DNA of 64,000 nucleotides from Paraescarpia echinospica (taxonomy: Eukaryota; Annelida; Polychaeta; Sabellida; Siboglinidae): contig CM034535.1 of the NCBI GenBank assembly GCA_020002185.1, positions 64,970,757 through 65,034,756 on the forward strand, written 5' to 3'. Below are positions 35,846-47,218 of the stretch, in pieces. The position numbers and the translations under genes were made by a program. A model generated the notes under the pieces. It was not told the origin of the DNA, made no database searches, and saw only the letters and a program-made list of their open reading frames with translations. The first letter of the stretch is position 1. Every line of letters begins with the position of its first letter.

Positions 35846-35952
35846 CTGCCCTGCCCTGCCCTGCCCTGCCCTGCCCTGCCCTGCCCTGCCCTGCCCTGCC
35901 CTGCCCTGCCCTGCCCTGCCCTGCCCTGCCCTGCCCTGCCCTGCCCTGCCCT
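35846..35952. repeat. (CTGCC)n pentanucleotide array, about 21 units
   Basis: Perfect tandem CTGCC. The minus strand is (GGGCA)n, a G-quadruplex-prone sequence. Open frames in all six frames here are repeat artefacts. Confidence 0.98.
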
Positions 35953-38640
35953 CCATCGTACACAATCATCACAATTCCAACATATTGGGGTAATGTTTAA
36001 TTGGCAGCATATATGCACGGAACCGTTCACAAATAAAGACAAAGAAAATATAACCCATACAAGTGAAATGGAGATGGCTGCATCTTAGTAGCTTACACAT
36101 TTGTTTATATACGTGCTTAAAATGTAGGTCTATGTGTGTTTTTATATATTACTTAACTAATAACATTGATGGTGATGGGAGTTTGCGAGTCTTGAAACCT
36201 TTGCCACACCTTGTCATGACATATTCAGTAATTAATTACAAATGTATACTTAAACAATTCATATCACACAATTATGTTAATATATAACATAATTATGTTT
36301 CAATCACGATTATGTCTTCTTCACCTGCACGCTGTTTTTGCTTTCAATATTATGATATATGCATTTACATATAAATATTCAATAAGGAATATAACTTTAT
36401 ATAATGCTCTTCCTTGTTGATCTCATTACGCCATTAATTATATGATTTGTCTTAATTTGATTTGTATCTGTATGTACTGTAATGAGTTCAATAAATTTGA
36501 TTTGATGACACTCGTTTGCAAATTTCCGTGTCTGATACGCAAGAACATTAATGTTTCCCAGTCGGTACCTCCTGTAATCTATATTATATAGATAAGTGAT
36601 GCGTGCCGCGCGGGGTGGGGTGACGGTTATTACCTTCCGGTTCCCTTTGCTTTCTGCGGTTTCTCTTCATGTTCGCGTTTAACAATTTGACATCTACATA
36701 CATATATAATTTACGATATATATATATATATACACACACTCACACTTTACAATCACATATCGGACCGAGATTCCTCAACCATGCACACGCAACAATAAGT
36801 CATTTGCGTCTGTCTGATACAGCGCCATTTGAGGCAACGACCCATCTACAGTTGTCGTAAAATGCTGCCATGTTTTGCTCAGCATCGACGAGTCATGGCG
36901 AGAGCAAATATTGCAACGAAATCAAATACACGTAAACGATACGAAGATTAGTCACTGAAACAATAGAAAAAAGAGAAACAAGAAATCGAGAAGGTTTTAG
37001 AGAAATATGCACTAACAGTACTTCGTAAGGACATGAGACTATTTGCAAATACAACGGATAGAAGTGTTCGGGATGCCCCACGTTACTGACTCAACCTTTT
37101 TGTCTTTGTAAATTAATCAAACTTTTAAGAGTACATTTGTATTCGGCCAGTGCGTGTGCGAATGTAATTAAACCCACGTTTAAGAATATGATCTACGTAT
37201 ATTTCGCTTATTAATAGAAAGACCTGCACCAAATAGTTATCCGTAGTCAAAAAGAACATCTAGTAGGACCTATTACGAGTCTAGTATGGTCCACCCAGAG
37301 GTGGGCAAAAGTTCATATTTCGTAACGATTTGAATTCACACCTCAATAATGAGAATTAGTCGGTTGGACCATTCTTTAAAGTGTATGTTATGCGAACGCG
37401 TTTTTGCGATTAAAGTGCATACTACGCCACTAATCTAATCCAAATGAATACACTCCAAAGATAGCAATACGTAGGGTGGTAGTTATGGACCTGATATATT
37501 ATTATGACCCATTTGTTTCAAAGAATCTAGGCAGGGGTAACTTTTTTTTTATAAAAGCGGTCACCACTAGGTGGTTGATTTTGTACCGGATGTAACGAAA
37601 TCTGCATGTCACTATAACGATAAGCAAGATTAAGCCGTACAACGATGGGACTAACACCACGACCCGTGCAGTGTGCGCATATCCTTCGCTATAAATCATT
37701 ATCATACATTGGTAATATGCTAACATAGGGCTTACTGCTCTAGCAGTATGCGACATTTAGTTTACAGTTCACCTATGTCGAATCAAACAACAGAAGCTTG
37801 GTCGGAGCAGAGCATTTTGGAAAATAGCATTTCGGGAAATGTTGCAGCCACGAACGGCATCCAGTGCATTGACCCAACATGTAACATACCATCGTCACTA
37901 ACATAGATCCTTTCTAAAATCTACCCCTTCTTTGATCATGCAACTGAAGACAAAACACGTACTTATTTGGTGTTCAGTTTTATTTTATATAAAATGGTAC
38001 ATCGAATGATAAAAATACCGTCGGCAATCAGCCAGTCACTTATTTCAGATAGAAACAATATCCGATTAAAATTGCAGTTGAAGGCAGAGGATAATCCATG
38101 TGAGGAATCCGGCCACCCAACCTCAAAACCCCTGTCGTATCGGGGAAAGGTGGAGGATATGTGATAAATATGATTATCAAAAATAAAATACGCTGCATGG
38201 CGTTCCAAACCTTTCAACACTTTAATGCTTTTAACGTACAATCAATATTAATAATGTCACAGTCCCTATTTAGTCGCAGCTCGGGCAACTCGAACGGCAT
38301 CCGGCGGCACGTCTATTTCGTCGAAGCTTGCGAGCGATCTTTCACAGCCGCTTTTAGGTCCACATCTCGAAATCAGCGTGATCGCTAACTGCAAGAACTG
38401 ACAAGAAACACGACCATCCATTTCGTCGTCGCCGGCACAACTGGTTGTAAGGTGGAGACTAGTATAACTGTCGCAATGACGTCAGCACCAATTGTTAGGG
38501 CGTAGACGTTTAGACCGGTCTGGCGCCCGTCGCTGTCACGTCGTGTCAGGAGATCGGTCTACAGGCCCTATGCACGCACCGATGTCAAGTTGTATGTTCA
38601 CGACCTGTGACCAATTCCAGCTCAGTAGGCCTAAAGTACA
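35953..38640. other. Intergenic, nothing recognised
   Basis: AT-rich, with a TA/CA microsatellite at about 36716-36746. CCACTAGGTGG at 37565 matches the core of the CTCF motif. No RNA gene or protein family was recognised. Confidence 0.5.
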
Positions 38641-38648
38641 CCTTGACA

Positions 38649-38712
38649 TACGCACACACACGCAAGCACACACACACACATACGCACGCACGCACGCATA
38701 CACATACACAGC
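38649..38712. repeat. CA-rich compound microsatellite
   Basis: ACACACAC with CGCA and TACACA variants. Confidence 0.9.
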
Positions 38713-38990
38713 GAAATTGTATAAGTAATTATTGCGGGCCGGCCTACAAACACAGCGACATGGTCTACACATCTCACTACACAAATGGTTCTGACTACGT
38801 ATATTGGTCAATATAAAATGCATTTATTTGTATATGCCTTTCCCGCGACCAGCACTGACGTCGATTAATTATGACAGTCAGACGGACCTGGTTGTTTTCA
38901 AAGGGATCTCGGGTGACCAGCGAAGCAGTGACCACGACTAATTACTGCCCGGCCCGTAAGCGGTGTGGTGGTGGGGAGGGGTGGGGTGCG

Positions 38991-39594
38991 ATGGACACGA
39001 ACGTAGCCCCGTGCTGGGGTAACATAGTTCCGCTTGAATAGACGAGATCGATCAATGTTTTTGTCAGCGCGTTATAGGGGCAAACGGTCAGATTTTTGGT
39101 GAACCTGAAACTATCGGGGGAGATTGGAGATTCATGATGAACCTGAAGGTTTTCTGAAAGGGGAGTACATGTTGTTAGTCATTTATACATCAAACAGCAA
39201 AACGGTTAATTCGGAACGTGGTGAATATTCTGGGGGAGGGCTGAGACTCACTAAAAAGCTCCAATTGCACTCCACTGAGGTTCCCAAAAACCATGGACAC
39301 GAACGTAGCCCCTTGCTGGGGTAAAATAGTTCCGCTTGAATAGACGAGATCGATCGATGTTTTTGTCAGCGCGTTATAGGGGCAATAGGTCGAATTTTTG
39401 GGGAACATGAAACTATCGGGGGGGGGGGGTTTGGAGATTTATAATGAACCTGAAGGTTTTCTGAAAGGAGAGTACATTTTGTTAGTCCTTTATATATCAA
39501 ACGGCAAAACAGTTAATTCGGAACGTGGTGAATATTCTGGGGGGAGGGCTGAAACTCACCAAAAACTCCAATTGCACCCCACTGAGGCTCCCAA
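38991..39594. repeat. 302-bp tandem duplication
   Basis: Two direct copies beginning ATGGACACGAACGTAGCCCC at 38991 and 39293, a few percent diverged over their length. Each includes GAACCTGAAGGTTTTCTGAAAG-like sequence and TTAATTCGGAACGTGGTGAA. Confidence 0.95.
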
Positions 39595-39890
39595 AAACCA
39601 CGTTTAGGTTCTCCAAAAAAGATCCACTTGCACCCCTCCTTTAGGTTCCACCAAAACCCACTTTCAGGCTATCCAAAAACCTCCAATTGCACCCCCTTGA
39701 GGCTCCCTGAAACAAAAACACATTCAAGCTCTCCAAAAACCTTCAACACCCTCATTGAGCTAGGCTCCCCAAAAAAACACCTTCAGTTTCTCAAAAAAAC
39801 CTCCAATTAAAATTGCACCCCCTTGAGACTCCCCGAAAAATCCACCTTCAGGCTTTCCATAAACCTAAATTAAATTGCACCCCAAAAGAC
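39540..39890. repeat. Degenerate repeat of about 55 bp with CTCCAAAAACC
   Basis: Recurring blocks of the form CTCCAAAAACCTCCAATTGC followed by ACCCCCTTGAGGCTCC, about six diverged units. It directly follows the second copy of the 302-bp duplication, whose end supplies the first unit. Confidence 0.8.
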
Positions 39891-40234
39891 ACCTCTTCCC
39901 TAAATATTGTTGGGGGGGGGCTAATTCCATATGCAGCTCCTCCACCAAAATATAAACACCCAAAATAGTGACCGAGGGTCTCAGGCCTCAAAGCCTCCCG
40001 GTTCAGACGCTTATTGGCCTATGCGACGCGAAGCACCTAGGGCCGGGGTAGGTATGGGAGGGAAGTGTCCCTCTTCCCACCAGTTAAAACTGTTTTGAAT
40101 AAAATCCCTGAAAAGGTGCAATATATATGGTGACACGTGCCCCCTAGACCTTTGGAATTTGGCGTGCCCCCATACCTTTTTGTATGGGAGTAATGGGACC
40201 CCGTTACCATGCCCCCTGGTCCCTTTTAATGTTG

Positions 40235-40480
40235 TTACCGCGCAACGATGAAAACATTTCAACTGTACACCACCCCCGTCTTCCATGCAATTATCATCAG
40301 TCGAACCGAAACAGGAGAGAGCGCGAAACAGCGAGAAGAAGAAGATGAAGTTAACGTCCGCGCAGCGACGAATTTTTTTTCAACAGCACCCCTTCCCTTC
40401 TTCCGATGTCACCAGTCGAGCCGAGACAGCGGAGAAACTGAAGTTACGGCGGAGCGGCAGAAAAAAAGTTGTACACCATT
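40235..40480 (+). repeat. Dimeric dispersed repeat, copy 2
   Basis: Plus-strand relative of 28730-28995. It has two units carrying CAGTCGAACCGAAACAGGAG or CAGTCGAGCCGAGACAGCGG, then GATGAAGTTAACG or CTGAAGTTACGG. Short frames over it are not supported as genes. Confidence 0.75.
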
Positions 40481-40744
40481 TGTGGCATTTGGTTCGGCTA
40501 CCAGGCCCAGGCCCAGGGCCCAGGGGAGGTTTTGTGCCTCCCAGGCCACCCTCTCTGGATACGCCCCTGGAAATCAAATGTTTACCCTTTTATAAGGAGG
40601 TGGGAGATCGAGGTGCACCCATGCATTCCCACTTGTTTTATGTTAGAGAAAACACTTGATAAATTAAGTTGCACTGTTGTGACACTAAATAATTATATAT
40701 GTTTATCAGCCAGATGTAGGCGGCCCCTATATCCCTATACCATT

Positions 40745-40872
40745 TGAGAAAACGCTATGACTATGTCTATGACTATGTCTATACTATAGCATAGACATAG
40801 TATAGCCTATACTGGCTATAGCATAGGCATGGCATAGCCTCAGGCTATGCCTATGGCATACGCATAGCCAGG
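40745..40872. repeat. Palindrome-rich CTATG/CATAG tract
   Basis: Repeated CTATGACTATGTCTATACTA is followed by CATAGACATAGTATAGCCTA and GGCATAGCC blocks, giving several overlapping inverted repeats. Confidence 0.85.
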
Positions 40873-41168
40873 GTTGGGGTGTCTCACAATTCCCACAGAT
40901 GGCGATGCCATGGGCTTTGGCCTTTGCCTTTGCCTGGCTTTTCCTTTGTTGGTCTGCTTAAAACAGCGGTAGCGCCGGACGTAAGGTCGAGTTCCGCGTT
41001 ATGACAACCTTTCCCATGAAACCACGTAGGGTCTACATGAACGTTTTGAAATTATTCCTAAACCTAGCCAAAAAATAAAATATCCAGCACTGGAGCACCG
41101 ACTACGTGTGGAACCGTGCGTATCCAGTGCTCTGTGACCTGAATATCGAGAGGTTCGTACTCCACCTC

Positions 41169-41241
41169 GGGCGCGTGGCGCAATGGATAACGCGTCTGCC
41201 TACGGAGCAGAAGATTCCAGGTTCGAATCCTGGCGCGCTCG
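41169..41241 (+). tRNA. tRNA-Arg(ACG)
   Basis: Cloverleaf of 73 nt. The acceptor stem GGGCGCG pairs with CGCGCTC (one G-U), discriminator G. D arm with TGGCGCAATGG (A box). Anticodon stem TCTGC/GCAGA with loop CTACGGA, so the anticodon is ACG. T arm CCAGG-TTCGAAT-CCTGG (B box). It has no intron and is followed by T runs at 41246-41258 that can end Pol III transcription. It is intact, unlike the tRNA-like SINE head at 35.4 kb. Confidence 0.97.
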
Positions 41242-41258
41242 GTTCATTTTTGTTTTTA

Positions 41259-41880
41259 TGATAATAATACCTGTTTCTTTATTTTTGGAGCAACACATAT
41301 TTCTGGAATTAAGGTTACACTAATGGCTGTTTCTGCACAAATGAGGGTTGTCAACTTTTAGAAAATAATTTGTTTTTATACTTTACCGCATCTTCCAGCA
41401 AAACTGTATAATAAAATGAATAATCTGTAATAAGAAAATAACTTGTTTTAACCGTTATTTTCAAGACACCGTTGGAGATGTTTTCTTTTAAAGGAAAACG
41501 AACAAAAACAGTTTTGGTTAATATTTGTTAACGATATTTTAAACTTTGATAGATAGTATAATCCTGAAAATAGTGTCAAAATGGAAAAATTTCTCTAATC
41601 TTGGCCCATTATGCATAAAGTACATGGATATATTACATTTATTATTTTACTTATTTGTGTGTGACTTAAATTTAGAAGCAAATGGAAGCTGAGGAGCTGA
41701 GCAAAAAAAATTAATGTTCTGTACACGGAAAATAATTAAATAAATAAGATAGTTAACACAACAAGATTAATTAATTAATTAACGATAGTAACTAAGTAAT
41801 AGAACAGAATGAACTATTTAGCAATTATATATGTATATATATATATATATATTGCTGTTATATAAACATAGTAATTGATA
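41259..41880. other. AT-rich intergenic stretch
   Basis: Contains an AT microsatellite at about 41826-41856. No gene or repeat family was recognised. Confidence 0.5.
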
Positions 41881-41939
41881 ATTATATTAAATGAAAGTTG
41901 GGGAGTACAAACAAAAATCAAACATCAAACCAGTAGTGA

Positions 41940-42116
41940 TGGAATGAGGAAATTGTAGAGGTGATGATGAGGAGGTTGTGGAGGTAATAGAGGAGACTGT
42001 GGAGGTGGTGGAGGAGATTATAGAGGTGATGCAGGAGGAGATTGTAGAGGTGGTGGAGGAAGTAGTTGTAGAGTTGTTGGAGGTGATTGTAGAGATGATT
42101 ATGGAGGATCGAGCTA
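41940..42116. repeat. GAGGTGGTGGAGGAGATTGTA-type purine-rich minisatellite
   Basis: Imperfect units made of GAG, GTG and GAT triplets. Both strands stay open for tens of codons because of the triplet structure, which explains the Ser/Thr-rich minus-strand frame. Not treated as a gene. Confidence 0.85.
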
Positions 42117-42394
42117 GGATATAGTAGACGCAACAAACGGTGGCGCCACACAGCGGAGCTTGGATGATCGAGGCTATGATCTTTGTAACCGAGACTACAA
42201 TACACAAACAAAGTTATGGCGGTAAACTAGGAACAGCTGTTTTGGTATGGATATATGACATCTTTATGCTTTTTTTTGTATTGCCGTACGTTGGAGTAAG
42301 TACTTATTGGAGTTGTTATGAATATTTACATACTTCACTGAAATTTCGTAAAATCTAGTTTTCGGAATCCTGTTGTTGGCAAGTGAAGTGGGTC

Positions 42395-42662
42395 TGGCCT
42401 CTGCAACTGGCACTGGGGCAGTCACCGCAGACGCAGTGTCACTGTCACAGTCACACTCACGGTGTCAGTGTCACTCAGTCAGTGAGTCACTCGATCATGA
42501 CATGTACTGATCATGTAGTCATATTGTAGCCATTCATCAGGTCTCGGACTCACTCAGAGTCACTATCACTGTCTCAGTGAAAAAGTGACACTGACTGTCT
42601 CAGTGTCACTAGCTGTCAGTCTTCAATGTCACTGACAGTGGCAGTGACCGAGTGAGTGAATG
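42395..42662. repeat. CACTG/CAGTG motif-dense region
   Basis: Dozens of GTCACTGTCAC, CAGTGTCACT and AGTGAGTCACT words in both orientations make many small inverted repeats. Confidence 0.85.
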
Positions 42663-44405
42663 ACAATGTTATTGTTAAGACTGTCACAAGTATAGTCACC
42701 TACTCGGTTTCTGCCCTATCTGAGTTTCTGCCTCATTACGATTATATAGCTGGATCTCATATTAAATACATCTTTAGTCAGATATATACCGGACACAATG
42801 AGCAAAGGACGTCTACAAACTTGCAACAAAGTTATTTGTCTCAAATTAAAACGAGGCAAACAGGTTTTTGACAGATATTTTGATAACGAACGCAGACCAC
42901 GTTGTAATGTTGTTGTCCCCTCCGTCTTCCTTCCTTCCTTCCTTCATTTGGGCGGTACGCAAATGGCTTAAGAAGACTGGAGCCTTACTTCGGGTATGTC
43001 GCTCGCCAAGCCGTGTGCATCATCGTGCTGTGGTGATGCATTGTCCCCTCACGGCTAAGGGTGTATTTGTTTGTCAATGAAATTGAATAAACAAGCGTTC
43101 CAGGTTCATCACGAATATATATGTTTTATTCATCAGTAGAAACTTCAGACACAATGTCCGTACAACGTTTGCACATTCATGTATGCCGACAGTCCAACTC
43201 TATTTTACATTTAAAGTGTCCGTGGTTTTTGAAGATCGAAAGATAAAGCAATATATAAACCACCGTGGTTTAGATTTGCCGAAATTTTGAGAAGTCTAAA
43301 TTGTGAGAAACATTTTCCTAGTTTCCCCGTGGAGAGCGTCAACCGTCCCTCCTTATGTGTGTCAATTTCCGCCCTACCCGTAATTCCAAAATAGTTCTCT
43401 TTTAAACATACTGGTTTGGCCTCAAGCCAAATCTGGGAATTGTCATTAAACCGTAAGGGATCGAAACGCATAGTATGAAATTTGTAGAATTATGGCTCTA
43501 CGCATGCGTGTTTTTATGTCATCATACTATGGGGATGAGGGTGCTCACTCACGTGAGGGGGTCTGCATTTATTTGCATAATTTCATCTTTCCGGTTCAAT
43601 CTTAAAACCGGGACATGGTCACGAAGTGAATCTAAGGTTAGGCCAATGTCTGTACCAAATTCCAGTCATAATTCTTAACTGTCAACTACATTCTGTTCCG
43701 GTAAACACCAAGAACTACACCTACGGATGCAAAAAAAAAAAAATCGTTCAAACCTTGTTGCTTTAGAAACGCACCCACAGTGACGGCGACCATATGCTTG
43801 CCTTGTGCAGCATTCTTTTATATAATGCTTTTATATAATGCGAATCTGGATTTTCTGTTCTAGTCTTTTCTCTGATAACTAATAATAATGGTAATTAACT
43901 AAATTAGCCACTGCAGGCCTGTTACAACATGACTACAGCGCACCATATCAGTGACGGTGATGTAAACAACCGTAATATTAAAATTTATCGGACGAAATTG
44001 TAAGCAACTATTCACCCTAATCACCACAAGAAAGTTAACAAACAGCCCGTGGAGTTTATACAGTGAATGCATTGCGATTTGTCGCACAGTGATGATTTTG
44101 AACACGATGAGGCAGAAATCGAGTGCTTCCGTTTGGCGCGTGAAGTGATTATCGTCTTACGACTATTGTAAGTATTTCACTAAAAACATCTTATTTGACG
44201 CTTCTTTTGCATGCCGTTGATGAAATAAGTGGTTCTGATTAATAATATTGATATACGTTGCTGAACGATTTCAAAAATTGTTGGTATATACTGCATATTA
44301 TGCTTGCGTAAGGCAGAAATCGAGTGGTCCAGTATACTTCTTCAAGTTCAAGTAATCCACTACCGTCATTACGACATTAGACATTACTGATGACTTCGTG
44401 GATGG
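42663..44405. other. Intergenic, nothing recognised
   Basis: Contains a short CTTC tract at 42928-42945 and an A13 run at about 43729. No supported gene was found. Confidence 0.5.
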
Positions 44406-44419
44406 TGTGGTGTTTGTTG

Positions 44420-44850
44420 CGTGTGCCAGGTGTGCAGGTGGGCAGGTGTGCAGGTGTGCAGTTGGGCAGGTGTGCAAGTGGGCAGGTGGGCAGGTGTGCA
44501 GGTGTGCAGGTGTGCAGGTGAGCAGGTGTGCAGGTGGGCAGGTGTGCAGGTGGGCAGGTGTGCAGGTGGGCAGGTGTGCAGGTGGGCAGGTGTGCAGGTG
44601 GGCAGGTGTGCAGGTGTGGTGTTTGTTGCATGCGCCAGGTGTGCAGGTGTGGTGTTTGTTGCGTGCGCCAGGTGTGCAGGTGTGGTGTTTGTTGCGTGCG
44701 CCAGGTGTGCAGGTGTGGTGTTTGTTGCGTGCGCCAGGTGGGCAGGTGTGGTGTTTGTTGCGTGCACCAGGTGTGCAGGTGTGCAGGTGTGCAGGTGGGC
44801 AGGTGTGCAGGTGTGCAGGTGGGCAGGTGGGCAGGTGTGCAGGTGGGCAG
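44420..44850. repeat. Two-level minisatellite: CAGGTGTG/CAGGTGGG units and a 33-bp unit
   Basis: Short AGGTGTGC and AGGTGGGC units alternate. Between about 44610 and 44770 a 33-bp unit carrying GTGTTTGTTGCGTGCGCCAG repeats five times, and one more copy of that core lies near 44408. Long frames on both strands are artefacts. Confidence 0.95.
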
Positions 44851-45264
44851 TGCTGGTTGTGACTGTTTTAAAATCATGTGCAAGTTAAAAACAAACAGGG
44901 GTCACTCTTAGTTGGACTTTGTTTGTGGCAGTGTCAGCAAGGCACTGCTTGAAAGCATCTAGAGAGGGAGATTTAACTAATTGGGCGGTTAGGTTATTCC
45001 AGGGTACTAGTCCAGAGCTACGATGTACAGTGACAGTCGACATTTGACTCGTCAGTGTCACAGCACAGTCTCGGCTTGGCCTTGCCCTTCGCCGGCTTCA
45101 GTCCCTTGCCTTGGCCCAGGACTTAGGCAACTTGGTGCACTGTCAGTGATCATGATATGGACAGGGGGAGAGGAGGTTTTAAAGTAGATCGAGCACTGAT
45201 AAAACGTTGATGAATATGAATGAATGTCCACAGTGGACTCGGTTATTATACTTACCACTTTTAC

Positions 45265-45375
45265 CAGGTACTTATGCCCATCGTCCCTCCTGGGACATAG
45301 GCCATTGACAACAGCTCTCAAAGACCCTCTGTCCTGGACCCTTCTCTCCAGCTGTTCCCAGGTGTATCGCATCTT
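45265..45375 (-). mobile_element. RTE-type LINE tail
   Basis: The minus-strand reading RYTWEQLERRVQDRGSLRAV, then NGLCPRRDDGHK, matches the recurrent C-terminal ending of RTE-type endonuclease-reverse transcriptases (W-x-A-Q-D-R ... L-C ... DDGHK). Confidence 0.7.
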
Positions 45376-45449
45376 CCTCTTAGGTCGGGAACTCCAAACA
45401 GCCCAATCTTGGGCTAACGCAGGAGTTTGTTGTGTTTGTGCACATGCAC

Positions 45450-47018
45450 TGTGGGTTGCTTAAATTAATAATTTATTTAAAGGCAGTTAAGGTGATTGGG
45501 TGTGCTGAATGGAAGGTTCATGATGGCTGTTTGAAAAGCAGTGGGGTTTTCTATTTCAGTTATTTGTGTTGGAATCATGTTCTGTATACGGATTACTCTG
45601 GGGTAGAAGGAGACAACAGCTGCATTAATGCGGCACGGTTTCTTGACTGTGTTAGAAGACCTGGCGGGGGGTTGATCTTGATAATGTTATTTAAAATTTT
45701 ATAAAATGTCATGGCTTATTTGATAATGTATTGTCAATCAAGAGTTGGTTATCCAAGAGTTGGTTTGGTGTCTGTGATCATATTTAACAAATCTCGCAGC
45801 AGTATTGTATTTTTTCAAGTTGCTTAATTTGGATGGCAGTCTGTGGGTTCCATAAAGGAGATGCATACTTGAGTTTTGACCAGATTAGCTATTATATAAG
45901 CTTTTATAAGCTATATTTCTTTGACTTCGGGTTTGCATGGGCCAATGGTTCTTTAGTCATGCCTTGGACTTTTGAGGATTTGGAAACTGTTGGTGATGTG
46001 ACTTGCCCAGGTTAATTTTAAATCTAATTTTACTCCACGATACGGATGGCGGGATACTGAAGTGAGTGGCATGCCGAAGAGTGAATATGAGTGTAGTCTG
46101 GGTTTAGTTTTGTTTGTTATTGGGAAATGGACACATTTAGAAATGTTAAATTCCATTTGCCATTTGTCATGTTTGGAGTTGGATTAGGTCTGTTTGAAGA
46201 ATGTCATGGTCAGTTTTGGAGGTGATTTTACGATATATAATGCTGTCGTCTGCAAAGAGGCATGTGGAAGATTGGATGTTTTCATTTATGTCATTTATGT
46301 AGTGTAGGAAGAGGACTGGTCCTAGGACTGAGCTCTGTGGAACACCAGATGTAACATATGTTGTGTCCAACAGAACCCCATTTACTGAGACTCCTTGTTT
46401 ACGGTTTAACAGAATTGATTTGATCCAGTTTTATGTGTTTCCAGTTATTCCGTAGGAGGCTAGTTTGGATAGGAGGCATTTGTGAGGGACTTTGTTAAAA
46501 GCTTTGGCAAAATCAAGCAGGATTGCATCTATTTGTGTCTTGTTGTCCATAGCAGTCATCCAGTCATGAACTGTCTCAATGAGTTGAGATTCACAAGACA
46601 GTCCTGACTGGAGTCCGTGTTGAAAATGGAGGATCCATCACTTTACAGAGGATGCATGTTACTGTTAGTGATATTGGTGTGTAGTTTGCAGGGTCAGATT
46701 TGTGGCTTTTTTGTGTATTGGAGTTACTAGTGCTTGGAGCCAGTCGTCGGGGAGTTTGCATGTGTTGTATGACTGTTGGAAGATATGTGTGATAATGGGA
46801 GCTATTTCCTCTGCAGTTTCTTTAAGAATTGTGGCTGGGAGTTCATCTGAGCCAGTACCTTTCTTTTGGTTTAGATTTTTCAGTTGCTTGATTAGTCCAG
46901 CTATCCCGATTTCAAGAGTGGGCATATTAGGGTAAGAGGAAGGTGCTTGATGTTCCTGGTGTCCGCCTGGAGGTTCCTTCTGTGACAATGACATTATTTT
47001 TTTTTCTTCAAGTAACAT
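45450..47018 (-). mobile_element. Jockey/CR1-like LINE reverse transcriptase, broken
   Basis: On the minus strand, from 47018 down, are KKGTGSDELPATILKETAEE, then ILLDFAKAFNKVPH (motif A), TSGVPQSSVLGPVLFLHYIN (motif B), LFADDSIIYRKI (motif C) and a C-terminal end with FYPRVIRIQNMIP and ENPTAFQTAI. Several stops and shifts break the frame. The 5' part, including the endonuclease, is missing. It differs in sequence from the CR1-like element at 24-28 kb. Confidence 0.85.
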
Positions 47019-47135
47019 TACATTGGAAGCCGGCTGGTTTTTGTGCAGCTTTTAAGCGAGCTTTTTATTTCATGTGCAACACCCCTTGGAGCGAGGCCGG
47101 CCGATGCATGTTGATTAATAAAGTTGTCTAGTGTT

Positions 47136-47218
47136 CCGTTGATGTCCTCATATGATATCCCGTTGTGACATACTATTTTATGGTGGCAGCGCAATGGGAT
47201 ATCATACGCGGACATCAC
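47136..47218. repeat. Inverted repeat at the LINE/LTR-element border
   Basis: GGGATATCATATGAGGACAT on the minus strand (about 47163 down) recurs on the + strand as GGGATATCATACGCGGACAT (about 47195 up), with about 30 bp between. It marks the point where the Ty3/gypsy RT stops. Confidence 0.75.

Noticed and set aside
35735..36088. Frames with repeated GQGRA or LPCPA
   Set aside because: Translation of the (CTGCC)n array.
41887..42211. Ser/Thr-rich secreted protein on the minus strand
   Set aside because: The composition follows from the GAG/GTG/GAT minisatellite; no intact start region or signal peptide precedes it.
44377..44911. Long frames on both strands with HLPTCTPA- or CRWAGVQV-like repeats
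   Set aside because: Produced by the minisatellite in every frame; no start context or neighbours support a gene.
47018..47218. 66-codon minus-strand frame between LINE and gypsy element
   Set aside because: No recognisable domain, and it crosses an inverted repeat at the joint of two transposons.
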